DNA of 64,000 bases, taken from Eucommia ulmoides. Lineage: Eukaryota > Streptophyta > Magnoliopsida > Garryales > Eucommiaceae. Each line of letters starts with the position of its first letter. Position 1 is the first letter of the stretch. The position numbers and the translations under genes are program-made. The notes beneath the pieces are model-generated. The model did not search any database. It was not told the origin of the DNA and was given only the letters and a program-made list of their open reading frames with translations. Of the stretch, positions 57,950 through 64,000 are shown in pieces. The stretch lies in assembly GCA_016647705.1 (NCBI GenBank), contig CM028326.1, positions 24,753,901 through 24,817,900 of the forward strand. Direction: 5' to 3'.

Positions 57950-59720
57950 AACCCTAAATATTTTAGAGATTTTCCTCCAAGACTCCCATTCCAAGATGGA
58001 ACAACTTTTTAAGTACCACTTAAAAAATGTATTGTTCATAAATCATATTTTATGCACAAACCCCTATTAATAATTTATAATGACAAAACTACCCTTCAAA
58101 TTTAATATATCTAAACATTAATAGGGGTTTGGTTCACAACTGCTCTCATCCTTGCCTCTCTCTATCTCAACCCTAGCTCGTCGCAGCCCTCGTCCCTGCA
58201 GCCCTAGCCCTAGCTTGCCGTCGTGGCCCTCTCTATCTAAATCTCCATGGTCGCGCCTCCTCTCTCAAGCTCTATGGCCGTGCCTCCTCTCTCAAGCTCG
58301 ATGGCCACCCTCTCCGTTCTAATTCATCGTCGTCTCTAATTTGATGGATTCATCGTCGTCTCTAGTCGCCGCCGAATGCCATTCGTCACCGTTCTTCAAT
58401 GTCATTCGGCGCCTAGTCTAGGGTTCTAGGATGTCGTTCGTCGTCGTCGTCGTCATCATTTCCTTCACCGCTCCACAACTCATTCATTGCCGCCGCCTCG
58501 CTGCTCATCTTCTTCCTTTGTAGATCTGGCCAGATCTGACTATATCCACTCAGATCTACTTCTTGCTAAGTAGATCTGGCCAGATCATTATCGTTGTCGT
58601 TGTTCATCTTCTTCTTCACTGTTGCCATTTTCTCCCTCACTCATTTCACTGGTTTTTTTATTTATTTTCTATTTTTGAAAATACATCTAGCTCTAAAGAT
58701 TTGATATATATGATTGATTTGGTATTGATTTTCAAATTACTTTCATTAGATATCCATTTAAATTATTTTTCATTGGATATTCACCTAGATTAGATGAGCA
58801 AATTTGTTCTTTAAAATGAGATCTCTTAATTTTATGTTCTTGCTTCTTCTTTTTTTTTTTTTTTTTTTTTTCTTTTTTTGAAAATATATTTGGCTTAGAG
58901 GATTTAGAATTTCGGATTGGTCACGGTGATTTTCATTTTGCTTATTTTCAATAAATATCCACTTAGATTACTTTCGGTGGATATCCACTTAGATTATTTT
59001 TTCAATGGATATTCACTTACATTAGATCTGGTTAGATGTGAGCAAATTTAAATTTGTTCTTTTTGTTTTTGGAAATGCATTTGGCTTAGAGAATTTAAAA
59101 TTTTTGATTGGTTTGCCAGTGAATTTAATTTGATTATTTTCAGCAAATATCCACTTAAACTACTTTTCAGTGGATTTCTACTTAGATTATTTTTCAATGA
59201 ATTTTTATGCATTTTTAATGGCATTTACAGTATTTTTGGTGAATGTTTAAAAGTATAGTGACATTATGTAATGGCATTTACAGTATTTTAAAAAAATTAT
59301 ATATTTTTGAACAAAAATAAATTTGGTGAAATTTTTATTTTTGAAAAATAAAATTTAGTAGATTTTATAAAATAAGTATTGGAATTGCAAAAAAAAAAAT
59401 AAAAAATAGTGGAATTACAAACAAAAAAAAAAAATCTGTAAAATTTTTATATTTTAAAAAAAAATTAATAATTTTTTTATTAAAAATATTTTTTTTGTCA
59501 AATTTAAAAAGATAAATGAAAATGTGTAAATATATTTTTTTTTAGTTTTAGGATATTTGAAAAAAATGATGAAATGATTTTTTTTTGTAAATTTTAGAAC
59601 TATAGAAAAGTAATTTAGGAAAAAGATATTTGATGGTACTTTTGAATGAGTGAAAAAATGATGATCCTTGAAAAGTTATTTTTGAATAAATGAGACCCAT
59701 AAAAGATTTTCCTAAATAAA
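57950..59720. mobile_element. Non-autonomous element filled with GATATC palindromes, copy 2
   Basis: The layout is the same as 50326-53020: left end GAGATTTTCCTCCAAGACTC, a CT/CG-rich part (58150-58580), then AT-rich DNA with GGTGGATATCCACTT (about 58976) and a GCATTTACAGTATTTTTGGT block repeated at 59221 and shared with 51593 and 51646. The right end reads AAAAGATTTTCCT. Boundaries are approximate. Confidence 0.5.
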
Positions 59721-59762
59721 ATAACAAGTTAAACTACAACAAAATAGGGGATAAAATTATAA

Positions 59763-61785
59763 GAGATAAAGACCTTTTTGGTCCCTGAGAAATGTCTTGG
59801 GTATCTAATTGGCTCCTAAGAAATGCAATTCGACAATTTGACCCTTGACATTTCAAAATAGTGTTCAATTGGCCCTTGGGTTTGATTCCGTTAGTAAAAT
59901 TTGGAAATTTTAGATGGAAAAAGTCACGTGACAAGCACATAAAGTCTGGCCAAGGATAAAGGCGTCATTTCATACTTACTAATAGAATGTGACCTATTTA
60001 CATATTTTGTTAAACTTAAGGGGTTAAAAATATTTTTTTTCTTTAATTTTTTTTTAGGTCTTTTTCCTCTCCAATCCTTTGCCACTAACCTCCGATCTTT
60101 CATTCTCCTTCGCCACTAACCTCTGATCCCGGCTCTAAGCATGCGGCGACTGCGAAGCCAAGAGCGGCCATAACAGGTTCCTCTGTTTCCTCTGTTTCCT
60201 CCCCGACGTCTTCGTGTGCTGTCGTACTCCGTTGACCGCCTTCAAGTAATTGCTGGAGTCATGGTCCCTAAGGATGGTGCCATCGGAGCCGTAGGCGGTG
60301 GGGTCGCTTAGGGTTTCAAAATCGGCTTTAGTTTCGAAATCGCCTTCAGGTAATTGTGGGAGTCTATTTCCATTTCCATTTCAAAACTAAACCTAGTTTC
60401 GAAATCGATTTCCTAAGTTTAGTTTCGAAATCAATTTCGAAATCAAAATCCACGGTTTCAATTTTGAAATCGAAATCAAAACAACGTTTCGATTTTGAAA
60501 TCGAAATCGTGGTTCGATTTGGGTTTCAAAATCGAAACCCCTAGGTTCGATTTTGATGGTGTTCGTCGTTTTGGTAGCGATGTTCGGCAGTGTTCTTCGA
60601 TTTCGATTTCGAAATCGAAATCGATTTCCTGTTTCAATTTCGAAATAGAAATCGAAACCCTAAGGTTCGATTTCGGCGGTGTTCGTCGTTTTGGTGGTGG
60701 TGTTCGACGATGTTCTTCGTGCCATGTTCTTCGGTTTCGATTTCGAAATCGAAATCGATTTCTTGCTTCGAAATCGATTTTGAAATCTAAATCGAAACCC
60801 TATTTCAATTTCGACGGTGTTCGTCGTTTTGGTGGCGATGTTCTGCAGTGTTCTTCAATTTCGATTTCGGTGTTCGTCGGTAGTGTTGTTCGTTTCGGTA
60901 GTAGTGTTCATTTTAGTATTTTTGCTATTAGATTTGTGTTTTAATATGGGAGCGAAAAAAAAAATATGATTATGTTCTGCCCTCTTATTTTTAGCACAAA
61001 ATTCTTAGAATAGGTTTGATAGTTGATTTCTATTTTTTGATATGTATTATATTGTTTTTTTAGGACTTGATGTATTGTATTGTGTTTTTTAGACTTATTG
61101 TATTGCTTTGGTTGTTTATCAGGACCTTATTGTATTGTTTTTTTAAGACCTATTGTATTCTTCTGATTGTTTAAGAGGACTTGATGTATTGTACTGTTTT
61201 TTTAGGATCTGTTGTATTGTTCTTATTTTTTAGAATATAATGTATTGTTTGTGTTTTCTAAAATATAAAAAAACTGTGGTTTTTTTTTTTTTTTTTTAAA
61301 TATGTTATTCTGTTTTTTTTATAGTTCAAAAATACAAAAAAACTTCTCTCGATCAGTGTTGGAATCGATCAATATAGTGTTTGATTATACTAAATCTTGT
61401 AATTATGCTCAATATATTTTTTTTTAAATATATATAATAAAAAAAAGATAAAGTGGAAATGAAGAATAAATTATTAATATAGGGGTAGGAAGAGTATTTA
61501 AAAGTTTAATGAAATATTGCGTGTGAAGGATAATAAGGAATAGAAATAAAAAATAAAAAATTGACCCCTTGAAGTTTAGATGACTTTTCAAACTAATTAT
61601 AAGGAATGAAAAGACCAAAATACCCTTAAACTAACGTTGACTGTTAAATTGACTTCACAGAATTCGCTTGAAAGGTCAATTGGACACTATTTTGAAATAT
61701 CAAAGGCCAAATTGTCGAAGTACATTTCTTGGGGGCCAATTAGACACCCAAGGCATTTTTCAGGGACCAAAAAGATCTTTATCCC
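59763..61785. mobile_element. MULE-type element, 2.0 kb
   Basis: The inverted ends run for about 150 bp. They start GAGATAAAGACCTTTTTGG on the left and, reversed, GGGATAAAGATCTTTTTGG on the right. The flanks AAATTATAA (59754-59762) and AAAATATAA (61786-61794) match at 8 of 9. The inside has a GC-rich stretch (60060-60350), an array of GAAATCGATTTCG motifs (60310-60880) and a TATTGTATTG-type repeat (61050-61260). No transposase was seen. The GC-rich part could be captured host sequence, but I recognise no gene. Confidence 0.8.
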
Positions 61786-61934
61786 AAAATATAATTTAGG
61801 GAAAAAATTTCTGCAATCCTAAATGGCCAAAAAATAATTTTTCAAGGACCATGGGTTTTTGGATCATTCCAAAACGCCCATGAAAATTGGATTACCGATT
61901 TTGCCCCTCAGAAGATTTATAATTTACAAATCCA

Positions 61935-62860
61935 TGCCCTTTGGTGGGCCCCGTCGCCCCTCTCTCTCTCTCTGGCGCTGTGCAGTGGGCAAGCGTGCCC
62001 CCCGCCTCTCTCTCTCTCTCTCTGGCGCTGTGCACTGGGCAGGCGGGCCCCGCCACCTCTCTCTCTCTCTTTCCTCTCTTCTCTCACCGCTCTCTCTCTC
62101 TCTCTTTCTCTCACTCACGGTTTGGACCCAAAAAAAGGGTCCACTCCATTTTCTCTCATTTTTATTTTACTCCCTCTATTTAACATTATTTCAATATCAA
62201 ACTCCCATTTCTTTATTTTTCAATTTCACATATTTTTCTTTATTTATTTATTTATTTATTTATTTTATTTTTGTATTTTTGGAACAAATGATAATCCTTA
62301 AAAAGTTGTTTCTTGAATGACAATGTAAGTAGTACTTTGTGATATTTTTTAGTTCAGGGAATATCTACTTAATTTCACCTACAAGTCTTGTAGAAATACA
62401 GTGAGTTTTGTAATGTTTAGTAGCTATCTATTTAATTTATTTTCAGTACATATCTGTTTAATTTATTTTTAGTAGATATCTCCTTAATTTATTTTCAGTA
62501 GATATCTACTTAATTTGGAACAAATGAAATATTCCAAAAATAAAAAGAAAAAAGAAAAATGGAATAAAGAAAAATGTGTGAAATTGAAAAATAAAAAAAT
62601 GGGGGTTTGAAATTAAAATAATGCTAAATAAAATGAGTAAAATAAAAATGGGAGAAAATAGAGTGGGCCCCTTTTTGGGTCCAAACCGTGAGAGAGAGAG
62701 GTGAAAAGAGAGGAAAGAGAAAGAGAGAGAGAGAGGCGGCGGGGCCCACCTGCCTGCAGAGAGAAAGAGAGGGACCGCCCACTACCTGCAAAGAGAAAGA
62801 GAGGCAAGGCCCACTGCCTGCACAGAGAGAGAGAGAGAGGGGATAATTTTGTCATTACAA
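61935..62860. repeat. Foldback: inverted repeat with arms of about 300 bp
   Basis: The left arm (about 61940-62250) and right arm (about 62560-62855) are inverted copies: for example ACGGTTTGGACCCAAAAA at 62117-62134 against its complement ending at 62690. Each arm has CT/GA microsatellite blocks and two or three copies of a TGCAGTGGGC or GCCCACTGCCTGCA unit. The spacer is about 300 bp and contains TAGATATCT motifs. It is probably a MITE-like element of unknown class; its exact ends were not fixed. Confidence 0.7.
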
Positions 62861-63000
62861 AATGTGAATAAGACTCTCAACCAATTTATTTTTTTTAAAA
62901 TAGGAGTTAAAAAGTTATTTTTATTTGTATAGGAGTGAAAAAGTTATTGGTTATCAAAATAGGATCTTTGAAGGAAAAGGCCTATAATTTATAACCCTAA

Positions 63001-63441
63001 GATGAGTTTGGTTGGAAGAAAAATGAAGAAAAAAAATGAAATAGAAAATAAAAAAATAAAAAAAAATCATGTTTGATTGGATGAAAAATAAAGATAAAAA
63101 AAAAATAAGATGAATAAAACACAATTTTTGAGATAATTTTTTTTCACTCACAAATTTGGGAGGAAAATAGTTAAATGTATCACAATTACAATTATACCCT
63201 TAATAATATATTTTTTAATTTATTTTTGTAATATATAAGGGCAAAATAGTAAATTACATTAAAATGAATTATTTTTTCTCTTTTTATTTTTTTTCCCGAC
63301 CAAATAACATTAAGAAATTTATTTTCCTTTTACAATGGATAAAAATATTATCTTTTCTTTCTTTCTTCCTTCTTTTTCTTTTTCTTTTTCTTTTTCTTTT
63401 TTTTTTTTTTTTTTTTTTTATCATTCCAACCAAACAAAACC
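63001..63441. mobile_element. AT-rich MITE upstream of the L1-domain gene
   Basis: The 441-bp element has TAA on both sides (62998-63000 and 63442-63444), with ends GATGAGTTTGGTTGGAAG and, reversed, GGTTTTGTTTGGTTGGAA. It is a relative of 8650-9049. A long T tract lies at 63398-63419. Confidence 0.6.
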
Positions 63442-63444
63442 TAA

Positions 63445-63607
63445 AAATAACAAGTTAAAACTAAAATAAAATAAAGGGTAAAAAAACTGTCATTACTAAA
63501 CCTAAATCTTCAGCACGCAGTACACCAGATGTAATTCGCATCGGCTTCAACACAATGCTCTCTCTTCGAACGGCGGCGACGGAGGTCTCTCGTTGTCGTT
63601 CACAAAA
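63445..63607 (+). promoter_or_regulatory. 5' flank and leader of the L1-domain gene
   Basis: A short upstream ATG at about 63553 opens a frame that overlaps the main ATG in a different frame. I cannot place the transcription start. Confidence 0.3.
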
Positions 63608-64000
63608 ATGGTCTCCGACTCTGCTCCGTCGTCGCCATCAATGGCCACCTCCTCTAGGGTCGGCAGAGACAGAATAGAGAAGGCAGTGAACGCACTTCTC
63701 AAATGGAAAGAGTCGCAATCCAATACCTAAAAACCCCAACTCATTCCGCAAGACAATTTCATCTATCTCAAATTAACCCTCAGGAAAATCCCCGCAAGTG
63801 CCCGAACTAATCCTTTCCGAATTCCCCTGCCTCACCCTCTTCACGATTCATCATCGTCTGAGCTCTGTCTCATCATTGACGACAGACCCAATTCCAAGCT
63901 CACTTCGCAGGACGCCAAGAAAGTCGTCAAATCTTTGGACATACCCATGTCCAAAGTTCTCAAATTCAGCAAACTCAAGACAAATTACAAGCCCTTTGAA
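63608..64000 (+). pseudogene. Ribosomal L1-domain protein gene, 5' part, with premature stop
   Basis: The ATG at 63608 opens a frame that reads SRVGRDRIEKAVNALLKWKE and then hits a TAA at 63728-63730 (codon 41). The same frame carries on without a break to the window end (codon 131) with conserved-looking blocks: PQLIPQDNFIYLKLTLRKIP, RIPLPHPLHD, LCLIIDDRPNSKLTSQDAKK, SKVLKFSKLKTNYKPFE. This matches plant ribosomal L1 domain-containing proteins (L1p/L10e family, RSL1D1-like), which are nucleolar and linked to ribosome assembly. No intron explains the stop, because the frame and the family match continue right on both sides. A Glu or Lys codon changed to TAA is likely. The gene continues beyond the window. 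Confidence 0.85.

Noticed and set aside
60356-60944. Frames encoding KSKSISK-type and RFDFGGVRRFGG-type repeats
   Set aside because: They arise from the GAAATCGATTTCG motif array in a MULE. The peptide repeats shift with frame, and no gene structure is present.
61859-62320. 153-codon frame with SLSLS runs
   Set aside because: It is CT microsatellite DNA in one arm of the foldback.

Overview
This is nuclear DNA of a flowering plant, most likely a dicot. It is AT-rich, has intron-split genes whose splice sites can be read directly, and carries plant transposons of many classes: Ty1/copia, Ty3/gypsy-like solo LTRs, a LINE, MULE, PIF/Harbinger-like and hAT-like elements. The species cannot be named from the sequence. 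Nothing looks bacterial, viral or organellar, and I found no CRISPR array, rRNA or tRNA gene.

Four host loci are visible. (1) Positions 317-8040, minus strand: a four-exon DUF3537 multi-pass membrane protein gene. All splice phases agree and give 427 residues. Its first intron holds a copia element in the opposite orientation. (2) Positions 18634-19068 and 29361-29582, plus strand: a decayed WRINKLED1-like AP2-domain gene fragment, cut in two by a 10.3-kb nested retrotransposon. (3) Positions 42805-49870, minus strand: an eight-exon F-box/WD40 gene. Every splice junction fits, but the F-box exon lacks one nucleotide. (4) Positions 63608-64000, plus strand, running off the window: a ribosomal L1-domain protein gene with an in-frame stop at codon 41.

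Transposons make up most of the rest. Positions 3915-6981 hold an internally deleted copia. Positions 11807-12405 hold a 5'-truncated LINE with a 15-bp target duplication. Positions 13111-18381 hold a young copia with 195-bp LTRs differing at about two sites. Positions 19069-29359 hold a Tnt1-like copia containing two solo LTRs and a Harbinger-like element. Positions 29715-30730 hold a hAT-like element. Positions 31011-42530 hold a minus-strand copia containing a second minus-strand copia (35024-41238), which in turn contains a MULE in one LTR. Target-site duplications can be read for nearly all of these, so the order of insertion can be worked out.

From about 50.3 to 63.4 kb there are no genes, only non-autonomous DNA elements. 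These include a PIF/Harbinger-like element that took two relatives at the same TTA inside its own terminal repeat (53258-56805), two long elements filled with a repeated TGGATATCCA-type palindrome, a 2-kb MULE, and a foldback with arms of about 300 bp. I did not find an undescribed functional system. The points most worth checking are the two single-site gene lesions, the split AP2 gene, the repeat-on-repeat insertion at one TTA, and the palindrome-rich elements.
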